Assembly (NCBI GenBank): GCA_019359675.1
Contig: JAHHGX010000082.1
Location: 62,001-126,000, forward strand
From: Calothrix sp. FI2-JRJ7
Lineage (GTDB): Bacteria; Cyanobacteriota; Cyanobacteriia; Cyanobacteriales; Nostocaceae
Reading direction: 5' to 3'
Length of the DNA stretch: 64,000 nt
The notes under the pieces were generated by a model, which worked only from the letters and a program-made list of their open reading frames with translations, searched no databases and had not been told where the DNA came from. This document shows, one piece after another, positions 8,855 to 16,080 of this stretch (position 1 is its first letter; each line of letters opens with the position of its first letter). Position numbers and translations under genes: made by a program.

Positions 8855-9736
8855 ATGGAATTAACAGAAATTATCTCCCAATTAGAACGCAACACTGGAA
8901 CCTTTCCCCGTGAGGCATTAGAAAATGCGATTGCAGAGCAAGCTACAATTACACCTGTATTAATAGAAACATTGAAGAAATGTAAAGATAATCTAAATAA
9001 TTTGCTAGAAGACCCCGATTACATCTTGCACTTGTATGCTCTATATTTACTAGCACAATTCCGAGAGAAATCAGCTTACCCAGTCATCATAGATTTTTTC
9101 TCCGTTCCTGGAGAAGATGCGATGGATGTAACTGGAGATGTTGTAACTGAAGATTTAGGTAGAATAATCGCTTCTGTTTTTGATGGGAACTTGAATCCGA
9201 TTAAACAACTGATAGAAAATCAGCAAGCCTCGGATTATATTAGAGGTGCAGCCTTAGAATCATTAATAATTTTGGTTGTTAACGAAATTATTACCAGAAA
9301 GCAAGTCATTGAATACTTTGAAGAACTTTTCTCAGTCAAGCTGGAAAGGAAAGCTGAATATATTTTCAACAAATTAGTACTCAATGCTAGCGAACTATGT
9401 CCAATTGAGCTAAAGCAGCATATTGATAAAGCTTTTGAGGAAGATTTAATTGATGAAATGTTTATCGTTCAAGAAGAGGTAGATGAATTTCTGGAAGAGG
9501 GAGTAGAAGCTGCTATAGAAAAACTTCGTAACCATCATCATACTTTGATTGACAATGCGGTTTCAGAGATGCAATCTTGGGCTTGTTTTGGTGAAGGAAA
9601 CTTTCAATCAAACTATAGTAGATTTCCGGCGCCGTCAGGTTTTGCAAAAGTATCCCATTCTCAAAAAGCTCAAGCCAGTAAAAAGAAAAAGATGCAGAAG
9701 CAATCTCGCCGTAAAAATAGAAAGAATAAAAAGTAA
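8855..9736 (+). CDS. DUF1186-family protein with basic tail
   Basis: The protein reads MELTEIISQLERNTGTFP from the ATG at 8855. A longer frame opens at a TTG at 8807, but the family starts at this ATG-encoded helix, so 8855 is chosen (293 residues). Residues 1-240 match the DUF1186 helical-repeat domain: 'FPREALENAI', 'LHLYALYLLAQFRE', 'AYPVIIDFFS' and a 'VTEDLGRIIASVF' step. Many relatives end in a SEC-C zinc knuckle (CPCGSGKKYKKCC); here the tail is a Lys/Arg-rich run with no cysteines, so that knuckle is lost or never present. Function unknown; probably protein or nucleic-acid binding. The next gene starts 29 bases downstream, so the two may be co-transcribed. Confidence 0.8.
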   Translation: MELTEIISQLERNTGTFPREALENAIAEQATITPVLIETLKKCKDNLNNLLEDPDYILHLYALYLLAQFREKSAYPVIIDFFSVPGEDAMDVTGDVVTEDLGRIIASVFDGNLNPIKQLIENQQASDYIRGAALESLIILVVNEIITRKQVIEYFEELFSVKLERKAEYIFNKLVLNASELCPIELKQHIDKAFEEDLIDEMFIVQEEVDEFLEEGVEAAIEKLRNHHHTLIDNAVSEMQSWACFGEGNFQSNYSRFPAPSGFAKVSHSQKAQASKKKKMQKQSRRKNRKNKK

Positions 9737-9765
9737 TTTTTTATATCAATCAACTAAAACTTCTT

Positions 9766-11019
9766 ATGTATAAACATAGCATAAATTTTTTATTTGCGGC
9801 TTTACTAACAACATCTCTGGCGTTTCCGCACTTAGCGGTAGCAGATGGTAAACTGCAAACACAACTAATAGCAGAGATTCCTACACCAGCAAAATCAATT
9901 TCAGCTAAAGCTGCTTTAGAAAGATTATTTACAAGTACAGAAATACAGGCTGAATGGTTCGCAGCAGAATTTTTAGCTCAAGTTCCTATAGAACAGGTAC
10001 GGAAATTAATTATAGACCTAAAAGGTCAACTGGGAAACTACCAAGCTGTACAAAGTAATGCTCAAGATTACTTGATTCTTTTTAATCAAGGCGCCGTACC
10101 AGCTAAAATAGTTCTCAATTCCAAGGGACAAATATCTGGGTTGCTATTCCAACCACCCCAAGGCAAAGTTGCTAATTTAGATGAAGCCATTGCTCAATTT
10201 AAAGCTTTACCTGGTAACGTAAGTGTTTTAGTGAAGGAAGGTAAAATAACGAAAGCTGCCCTAAATCCGCAAACACCCTTGGCAGTTGGTTCTGCTTTTA
10301 AATTAGTTGTACTTAAAGCACTAAAATCAGAGATTTTATCAGGTAAGCGAAGCTGGAAGGATGTAGTGCAGTTGAACTCAAGTATGAAAAGTTTACCATC
10401 AGGAATGTTACAAAATTGGGCTTCGGGGTCATATTTAACAGTGCAGACACTAGCAGCTTTGATGATTTCTATTAGCGATAATACGGCTACAGATACTCTA
10501 ATTAACTTAATTGGAAGACAGAGAATTGAGTCGTTATCTCCTCATAACCGTCCTTTTTTAACGACTCGTGAACTATTTATTTTGAAAGGTAAAGAAAATC
10601 GGAATTTACTAAAGCGTTACCAAACTAGCAATCAAGCTCAACGCCGTGCGGTATTAAATGGATTAGCAACTAAACCGCTTCCCGATGTAAGTGATTTCGA
10701 CGAGGGGATTAATCCTGTTGCTCTTGATGTCGAATGGTTTTTTACAGCATCCGAACTTTGTGGGTTAATATCCAATGTTGCCGATTTACCACTGATGAGT
10801 ATCAATCCAGGTGTTGCAAATCCGAAAAATTGGCAGAAAGTAGCGTTTAAAGGTGGCTCCGAACCTGGTGTTATAAATTTGACAACTTGGCTGCAAGCGA
10901 AAAATGGTAAAAATTACTGTGTAGTTGCCACTTGGAATAATAGCAAGGCGCCAATCGAAGAGTCAAAATTTATGTCATTGTATAGCAGTATAATTACTCA
11001 AATTGCGACAAGTAAATAA
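9766..11019 (+). CDS. Exported beta-lactamase-like serine hydrolase
   Basis: Residues 1-26 form a signal peptide (basic start, hydrophobic core, cleavage near AVA-DG). An N-terminal helical domain (about 40-100) precedes a DUF3887-like strand region. The C-terminal half is a class A beta-lactamase/transpeptidase-like fold with the catalytic S-x-x-K in GSAFK (about 180), the SDN triad in ISDNTATD (about 245) and KGGSEPG replacing the usual K-T-G. All three active-site motifs are therefore recognisable. True class A lactamases are about 290 residues; this 417-residue form fits periplasmic serine-hydrolase relatives. Substrate unknown, and resistance cannot be inferred. It lies 29 bases after the DUF1186 gene. 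Confidence 0.85.
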   Translation: MYKHSINFLFAALLTTSLAFPHLAVADGKLQTQLIAEIPTPAKSISAKAALERLFTSTEIQAEWFAAEFLAQVPIEQVRKLIIDLKGQLGNYQAVQSNAQDYLILFNQGAVPAKIVLNSKGQISGLLFQPPQGKVANLDEAIAQFKALPGNVSVLVKEGKITKAALNPQTPLAVGSAFKLVVLKALKSEILSGKRSWKDVVQLNSSMKSLPSGMLQNWASGSYLTVQTLAALMISISDNTATDTLINLIGRQRIESLSPHNRPFLTTRELFILKGKENRNLLKRYQTSNQAQRRAVLNGLATKPLPDVSDFDEGINPVALDVEWFFTASELCGLISNVADLPLMSINPGVANPKNWQKVAFKGGSEPGVINLTTWLQAKNGKNYCVVATWNNSKAPIEESKFMSLYSSIITQIATSK

Positions 11020-11132
11020 ATACTAAAATTACCAACTGGCAATAATATCAGCATTGTGAGCGTGCCGGAGTAATTGACATCGGTAGGTATCCCCAGTTAC
11101 GTAAGTCCTGGTAATGCTTACTTCTTTATGAT

Positions 11133-11501
11133 TTATTTCAAAAATTGTTGCAATTTAAATATTAAATCAAAGCATCGCAGCAAAATTCCTACTGAATAAT
11201 GGTATGGCTTACCATAGAACCAGCCTTCGATAGTTCTCTCGTTATACCCTGTCAAAGTTGATAAAGTTGTAGTACATGCTTTCATATACCCATGAGGGTT
11301 CCGTTCTCCTGGGTAAGGAAGTTCGGCACCTGGATGAATAATAGGAATCCATATTAGGCACCACTCAGATGGCGCCATTGGTTCAAGAAGTGCTAAAAAT
11401 ATTCGCTGGTTGTTTGGTTGCCCTTGTACTTGAGACAAGATAAATTTCATTAACCAGCGTGGAACTTTAGCACGGTGAGATTGCTTTTCCTCACATTGCA
11501 T
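11133..11501 (-). CDS. Hypothetical protein with a helix-turn-helix-like segment
   Basis: 122 residues, basic and Trp/Pro-rich (PRWLMKFILSQ, WCLIWIPIIHPG). Residues about 85-118 read LSTLTGYNERTIEGWFYG followed by a hydrophobic helix, which resembles the helix-turn-helix of XRE-type regulators ('L-x-x-x-T-G-x-x-x-R-T-I'). I do not recognise the family. It is leftward and 80 bases downstream of the 503-residue coiled-coil gene, so the two may form an operon. A DNA-binding plasmid function is inferred only from the HTH resemblance. Confidence 0.6.
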   Translation of the reverse strand: MQCEEKQSHRAKVPRWLMKFILSQVQGQPNNQRIFLALLEPMAPSEWCLIWIPIIHPGAELPYPGERNPHGYMKACTTTLSTLTGYNERTIEGWFYGKPYHYSVGILLRCFDLIFKLQQFLK

Positions 11502-11581
11502 AAAAATTTTCGCCGTTGAATAAACAGTTGATTGTGTTGAAAAGCACAGCTAAAAGAGTAATGCGTACTTGAGGCGCCCAT

Positions 11582-13093
11582 TTAAAACGCGACTTCAGGA
11601 CACAGGTTATCAGAGTGCATTAAATCTGAGATAAAAGCAGCAAGTGCATTTATACCAGTGTGTAACGTCCCATCTTCTGACCGATATCCTCGGCGCCCCC
11701 AACCGTGCCAACCTAAGCTTTGACCTATTTCTCCAAATGTTGTGATAACTTCCTCATAGTCAGGCGCCGATGCAGTGTTTTGTTGTAATGCTTTCAACTC
11801 TTCTTGTTGCTTGATACCAATTGCCCTAAGTTGAGTTAATTCTTTATCTTTGAACTCGACAACATTTTGTAAACGCTCAACTTTTGCCATTAGTGGCGCA
11901 ATAGTGTTTTCCAGGTCTGAATTAATAACTTTCGCAGCTTGAGCGTTAAAAGTATTACCCCAGTTGTTCGTACTGGCGCCAACTAGAGCTTTTTCTAACT
12001 CTGCCACTCGTTGTTCTAATTTTTGGTTTTCGATTTGTAGCGCGCGGACGGACTGTAGCTGCTCTTCTTTAGCCGCTAGTTGCTCAATTAACGCTTGTTT
12101 TGCTTGTGCCAATTTTTGAGCATGTTGTTCGGCTGCTATAAGTTCGCGTTTCGCTGCTTGTAGTGCTGCGTCCCTAATTTCTATAAACCGCCCTTGGTCT
12201 GACTCAGCTTTTTCTCTATCTTGTTGTGCTAAAGCAGAAGCTATTTTTTCTTCCACTTGTTCGAGCGTGAACAATTGCTTGGAAGCACTGGAATTATTAA
12301 CTTGTTTAGTTTCTGGTTGTAATTGGTTTTCTTTGAATAAATTTTTGACCTCCATTCCTTGAGCCACGGTGTTATCTAGTAACACCCAAAATGAATCAGA
12401 CTGCTGGGACATGATAATGCCTCTATGACCAGCCCAAATTTTATCGCGCGTTACCACTACTCTTACTCCAGGAGCAAGAGGAGTGGATGCAGGAATGAGG
12501 GAACCAGGGAGCGAGGGTGGGGAATCAAGTTGACTTTTAGCATTTTGTAGACTTTGTTTAGCTTCAACGCTTACTTGCTCACTTTCTCCCTCTCTGGTTC
12601 CTTCACTCCTCTTGACTTGTTGTGCTGTCTTCTTGCCTGTGTTAACCAATTCTTTTATTAAGTCGGTGCTGACTTTGGTTAATTGGCGAAGTGCCGATAC
12701 GCTCCACTTTTGAACGTTTTGACGCACTAAACGCTGTACTCTTGAGGGAAGCTTTTCATACCAAGCCCATATTTCCATTGCTGAGGTTGCAAAATGTTTT
12801 GTCGCGCCAAAGTCATCGCTACCGAGCCAGTCAGAAAAGACTTTCTTACCATTTGGACATTCTTGTAAACATTCAAAATAAAAATCCTGTAATGCTTGCC
12901 CGATAGAAAGTAAACCGTCGAAAGAGGAACGGACAAAATCTAAGAAGTTCGAGAGAGTGCTTTTAGCTTTGCTTTGTAGTTCGGCTTTGTCAAATTGACT
13001 GTAATCGAAGTTGTACGATAGTACAAAAGGTACGATTGTGTCGGTTTGTGAGTTAAATTGTACTACGCCAATACTTTGTTTGTGTGTCATCAT
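11582..13093 (-). CDS. Large coiled-coil protein, plasmid-type, unknown function
   Basis: 503 residues. The N-terminal domain (about 30-165) is helical and begins 'FLDFVRSSFDGLLSIGQALQD', like DUF3102-type plasmid/phage proteins in which this region precedes a DNA-related domain. Residues about 215-265 form a small beta domain (VRVVVTRDKIWAGHRGII, SH3/KOW-like). Residues about 285-440 are a long coiled coil rich in Ala, Gln and Glu. The C-terminus (EIGQSLGWHGWGRRGYRSED) is Trp/Gly-rich. A DNA-binding or segregation role is possible but not shown. The gene is divergent from the XRE regulator at 13328, which could control it. Confidence 0.7.
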   Translation of the reverse strand: MMTHKQSIGVVQFNSQTDTIVPFVLSYNFDYSQFDKAELQSKAKSTLSNFLDFVRSSFDGLLSIGQALQDFYFECLQECPNGKKVFSDWLGSDDFGATKHFATSAMEIWAWYEKLPSRVQRLVRQNVQKWSVSALRQLTKVSTDLIKELVNTGKKTAQQVKRSEGTREGESEQVSVEAKQSLQNAKSQLDSPPSLPGSLIPASTPLAPGVRVVVTRDKIWAGHRGIIMSQQSDSFWVLLDNTVAQGMEVKNLFKENQLQPETKQVNNSSASKQLFTLEQVEEKIASALAQQDREKAESDQGRFIEIRDAALQAAKRELIAAEQHAQKLAQAKQALIEQLAAKEEQLQSVRALQIENQKLEQRVAELEKALVGASTNNWGNTFNAQAAKVINSDLENTIAPLMAKVERLQNVVEFKDKELTQLRAIGIKQQEELKALQQNTASAPDYEEVITTFGEIGQSLGWHGWGRRGYRSEDGTLHTGINALAAFISDLMHSDNLCPEVAF

Positions 13094-13327
13094 AGTTTTG
13101 ACCTTAAATATTTGGTCTACATAGAAGGCGAGCGTCTATTCCGCCAAGTTTAGTTGCGCTCGCTTTCTATATTATTTTTTATTTTACTACAACTTAGGTT
13201 TAAATATATACATCATATCAAAATGTATTTACATAACTTAAGATTGGCTATATACAATCTAGGCTTGGCTTTATGGAATAAGCAGATGCAAGTACATTAG
13301 AGTTGTTGAATTCATGTGCCTTAAACT
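13094..13327. promoter_or_regulatory. Divergent promoter region of the coiled-coil gene and the XRE regulator
   Basis: AT-rich 234-base gap between divergent genes. TATATACAATCTAGGC-type AT-rich segments lie around 13205-13265. GGTGGAG downstream of the TTG at 13328 is inside the reading frame and is not a usable ribosome site. No single operator can be pinned down by eye. Confidence 0.35.
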
Positions 13328-13678
13328 TTGATTAGGTGGAGACTCAAAGAAATTATGGCTAGGTACAGCATTAAAGGCGTAGACCTAGCAGGTAAGTTGG
13401 ACATTAGTACAAATGCAATGTCTAACCTGAGAAATTCTAAAACGATGCCACGGTTGGATGGGGTGGCGTTAGATTTGTTATGCAATGCTTTAAATGAGTT
13501 AGCACAAGATTTGGATAAACCTATTGCACCAGCAGACTTACTTGATTACTTGCCGAACCCAGTTAATCCTACGGATGCAGTTACGGTATTTAGTTTAACT
13601 AAGCGCCGTCGTAAGAAAAGAGAACAGGGACTTGCAGGTGGACAGCCTGTGTCCAAGGATATTGCGAATGCCTCCTAG
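13328..13678 (+). CDS. XRE/Cro-type helix-turn-helix regulator
   Basis: 116 residues. MIRWRLKEIMARYSIKGVDL followed by AGKLDISTNAMSNLRNSK is a classical Cro/CI helix-turn-helix (helix 2 'GVDLAGKLDIS', recognition helix 'STNAMSNLRNS'). The MIRWRL start is conserved in cyanobacterial relatives and corresponds here to a TTG codon at 13328; the first ATG (13355, MARYS) would remove the first helix. The C-terminal tail is Lys/Arg-rich (KRRRKKREQG). It probably represses itself or the divergent coiled-coil gene, as is common for this family. Confidence 0.8.
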   Translation: MIRWRLKEIMARYSIKGVDLAGKLDISTNAMSNLRNSKTMPRLDGVALDLLCNALNELAQDLDKPIAPADLLDYLPNPVNPTDAVTVFSLTKRRRKKREQGLAGGQPVSKDIANAS

Positions 13679-13886
13679 ATTTAGTTAGGCATTTTTACGC
13701 AGCTTTTTAGGAAAATAGCTGGTTTCTTACCCAAGCCTTGTATTCCCTTTCTTGACCCAGTAATGGGAACACTATAAAAACGCCGAAGCCATAAACGTGA
13801 ATGTGTGAAAGCGCGTCGGCTATCTGGACTACCCCAATGATTAAACCGTAGTATAAAAGGGTAAATAAATTTTCATATAAGGCACC

Positions 13887-14069
13887 GTAAGTAAAAGGGT
13901 TTTCGTAACCTTACCTGATTCTGTATTTGAAGATTTAGAGCAGTGGGCAGATTCTCAAGGAAGACCAACTGATGCAGAAGCAGCTTTTTTGATTGAAACA
14001 TCGGTCAGACTTGCCAAGGAGCGTGGAGAAATTACCCCAAAACATCAAGGAGAAAGTAAAAGTAAATGA
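13887..14069 (+). pseudogene. Ribbon-helix-helix (CopG-like) small protein lacking a start codon
   Basis: An open frame codes SKRVFVTLPDSVFEDLEQWA, then a segment with LIETSVRLAKERGEI, to a TGA at 14067-14069. The basic strand followed by two helices is typical of CopG-type antitoxins and regulators common in Nostocales. The codon where Met is expected is GTA (13887-13889), the frame upstream meets TAA two codons earlier, and no ATG, GTG or TTG occurs before the second helix. The start has probably mutated (GTG or ATG to GTA). Otherwise the 60 codons are intact, so decay is recent or an unusual start is used. Confidence 0.6.
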
Positions 14070-14170
14070 ATATTGTTTAAATATTGCGCTTAACAGCGCC
14101 TCGAAGTCTAAGACACGGAAGTGATGTTAGTTGCATTCCGAGTAGTTAATGGGTACTTATCGGTTGATTA

Positions 14171-14359
14171 TAAATTAGGACTTACGCACTGTACAAACTA
14201 ATTATCTTGTGCTTTAACGTAAATACGTCGTTTCAGCCTTTTTAGAATTACCCTTTTATTGATAACGGTGCCATGTTTGTTAGCCAAAAAACTAGCCATA
14301 AGCCTGAAAAACAGTACCTGCTACTTTGACTTTTCTGTCAATGCGTAAGTCCTATAAAT
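14171..14359. mobile_element. MITE with 13-bp terminal inverted repeats and 5-bp target duplication
   Basis: TAGGACTTACGCA (14176-14188) and its exact complement (14342-14354) bound a 179-bp non-coding element. Both sides are flanked by TAAAT (14171-14175 and 14355-14359), a 5-bp target-site duplication. The termini resemble those of cyanobacterial insertion sequences with AGGACTTACGCA ends; the element has no transposase and must have been moved in trans. It sits just left of the degraded STAND gene. Confidence 0.75.
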
Positions 14360-14433
14360 ATTCCGCATTGTTTGGAGCATCCTACTCAATCATGCAGTCG
14401 CTTAAAAAAGTACTTTGTTTGCACTCAAACAAC

Positions 14434-15150
14434 TTAATCCAAGGATTGACTAAGTTCTGTTACTACTTTTGCTATATTCTCCGATGTTTCCGGATACATG
14501 CGTGCTATATATCCACACATTTCGTGAGCAGCATCTAAGTAGTAAGCGCAAGGGATTAATAACTTTTTGAAGTTTGTCTTATCCCTTGTTTCAACGAACA
14601 ATAAGGCAAGTCCAGGCAAGTGCCAGTGACGGGCTGAAAGTATTGTCTCAACTGTTTTCACCGCTTGCTCACCTTCCTCTGCAATTGCTTGTATTTGAGC
14701 GATTATTTTGATAGCTTGCAGATGCTTATTTTCATCTTGAATTTGATTTTTAGTTTTAAGAGCAAAGTTTAGAACTGTGACTTCTTCTCCTTGGTTGAAC
14801 TGTTCCCTGCCAATAGCCAAAAATGCTCTCAATAGTTCAAAAGCATCTTGAATTTCATTTGCAATGTTAAGCGCTGTGGAAATTTCGCCTGCTTCTGCTA
14901 CCGCTGCCACTATAGTAGATAAGTTCTCATCTCGCTGCTTTTCATTTTCTCGCGCGAATTGTAGAAGTCCTTCAAAGGCTGCCTGTGAAGATACTTTATC
15001 TCTTTTAGCTTCTATAATAGCTTTTGTACATAAAATTTCTAGCTCTTTGCGTTGTATAAAGAACGAGGGATTCTCTAAAGTCTCAGAGATAGTTATTAAT
15101 GATTCTTCCCACTGCTCATGATTTGCTTGTAGTTTGGCTATTATTTGCAT
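14434..15150 (-). CDS. Helical-solenoid fragment, detached C-terminal part of a broken STAND protein
   Basis: 238 residues of TPR/HEAT-like helical pairs ('AAVAEAGEISTALNIANEIQ', 'ELLRAFLAIGREQFNQGEE') with no enzyme motif. The frame continues upstream past a TGA at about 15163: immediately before it the same frame reads ALAEARVKDFFTARETAKNI, and farther up KNMLHQACSEIGLVNDEHA. The solenoid was therefore once longer and joined to the ATPase fragment at 15243-16004, whose frame runs out just there. Such superstructure repeats normally form the sensor end of STAND ATPases. Translation from the ATG at 15150 would give only a partial solenoid; probably a pseudogene piece. Confidence 0.6.
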   Translation of the reverse strand: MQIIAKLQANHEQWEESLITISETLENPSFFIQRKELEILCTKAIIEAKRDKVSSQAAFEGLLQFARENEKQRDENLSTIVAAVAEAGEISTALNIANEIQDAFELLRAFLAIGREQFNQGEEVTVLNFALKTKNQIQDENKHLQAIKIIAQIQAIAEEGEQAVKTVETILSARHWHLPGLALLFVETRDKTNFKKLLIPCAYYLDAAHEMCGYIARMYPETSENIAKVVTELSQSLD

Positions 15151-15242
15151 GACTTCAGCAGTTCAATGAAATCCGATATTTTTAGCTGTTTCACGGGCTG
15201 TAAAAAAATCTTTTACCCTTGCCTCGGCTAGGGCTATAGCTC

Positions 15243-16004
15243 TCAGGCTATCTGCATGTTCATCATTAACGAGTCCGATTTCAGAACAAGCTTGGTGAAG
15301 CATATTTTTTTGTCCAAAGTCCAATCCGTTTGGTTATTTGGAAAATCGTAATCAACTGCTAAATCTTGACCGACATCCCGAATTGTTAGGATAATATGTA
15401 GGTTATCAGGCAGACGACGACTCAGATGAGGAGCTATTTTCCAATTTACCACCTCGTCGAGTCCATCAATTGCTAGTACGTGTGTAGAATTAAGTGGTTT
15501 ATCCAACAAATTATGGTACAGTGCTTGCAAATCGGTTAACTTTTTTGGAAGGGAGTTAGTATAACCGTGCCACAATGCCATTTGCTCAACTACATTTCTT
15601 AAAAAACCTTCCTCTGTAACGCTATTAGGGTTTTCATAAGGGGCAAAGAAATGGTAAGCAAATTTTTCTGGGGCTTCGATTACCAATTTCGCTATTAAAG
15701 AAGTTTTACCGAAGCCAGCAGGTGCTATGATTACAAGGTAACCTCCTGTTGCTTGGTTTATAAATTTTGCTATTTGAACAAGTATGGTATCGCGTCCACC
15801 AAACAAAGCGAGGCGACTTTCTATCAGTGGTTTGAAAATTTCGCGGTGTAAGGGGCCTAATTTGTTAGGTTGAGTTGTATTCCAATTATTGGTAATCTGT
15901 TGTTCAATCTTATCGATGATTAGGTTCCGACCCACATTATTATTGTTTAGCAATGACTGCTGAATTATTGGGTTTTGCTCTTCTCCTAAAAAATTATTTG
16001 ACAC
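15243..16004 (-). CDS. Truncated STAND ATPase with N-terminal amyloid-like motif
   Basis: 253 residues. Residues 16-35 (QSLLNNNNVGRNLI to Q) fit the island's shared 20-residue motif. Residues about 58-250 start a STAND NTPase: Walker A APAGFGKTSL, Walker B HVLAIDGLDEV and a TIRDVG sensor-like step. The frame is then lost: after 'NQTDW' the last 24 residues are out-of-frame sequence, while the -1/+1 frame carries the solenoid helices continued at 14434-15150. The winged-helix part of the ATPase is missing, so a deletion plus frameshift has broken the gene. It lies 76 bases downstream of the vWA gene and was probably the last gene of that operon. Confidence 0.75.
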   Translation of the reverse strand: MSNNFLGEEQNPIIQQSLLNNNNVGRNLIIDKIEQQITNNWNTTQPNKLGPLHREIFKPLIESRLALFGGRDTILVQIAKFINQATGGYLVIIAPAGFGKTSLIAKLVIEAPEKFAYHFFAPYENPNSVTEEGFLRNVVEQMALWHGYTNSLPKKLTDLQALYHNLLDKPLNSTHVLAIDGLDEVVNWKIAPHLSRRLPDNLHIILTIRDVGQDLAVDYDFPNNQTDWTLDKKICFTKLVLKSDSLMMNMQIA

Positions 16005-16080
16005 TTTTAAATACCTAAAAATAATATAATAAATAAGTTATCAGCACTAGTACTTGATCGAGATGATAAAAGTTATTAAT

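Noticed and set aside
9549-9773. 74-residue frame overlapping the end of the DUF1186 gene
   Set aside because: Out-of-frame shadow of the Lys/Arg-rich tail; the DUF1186 frame explains this DNA.
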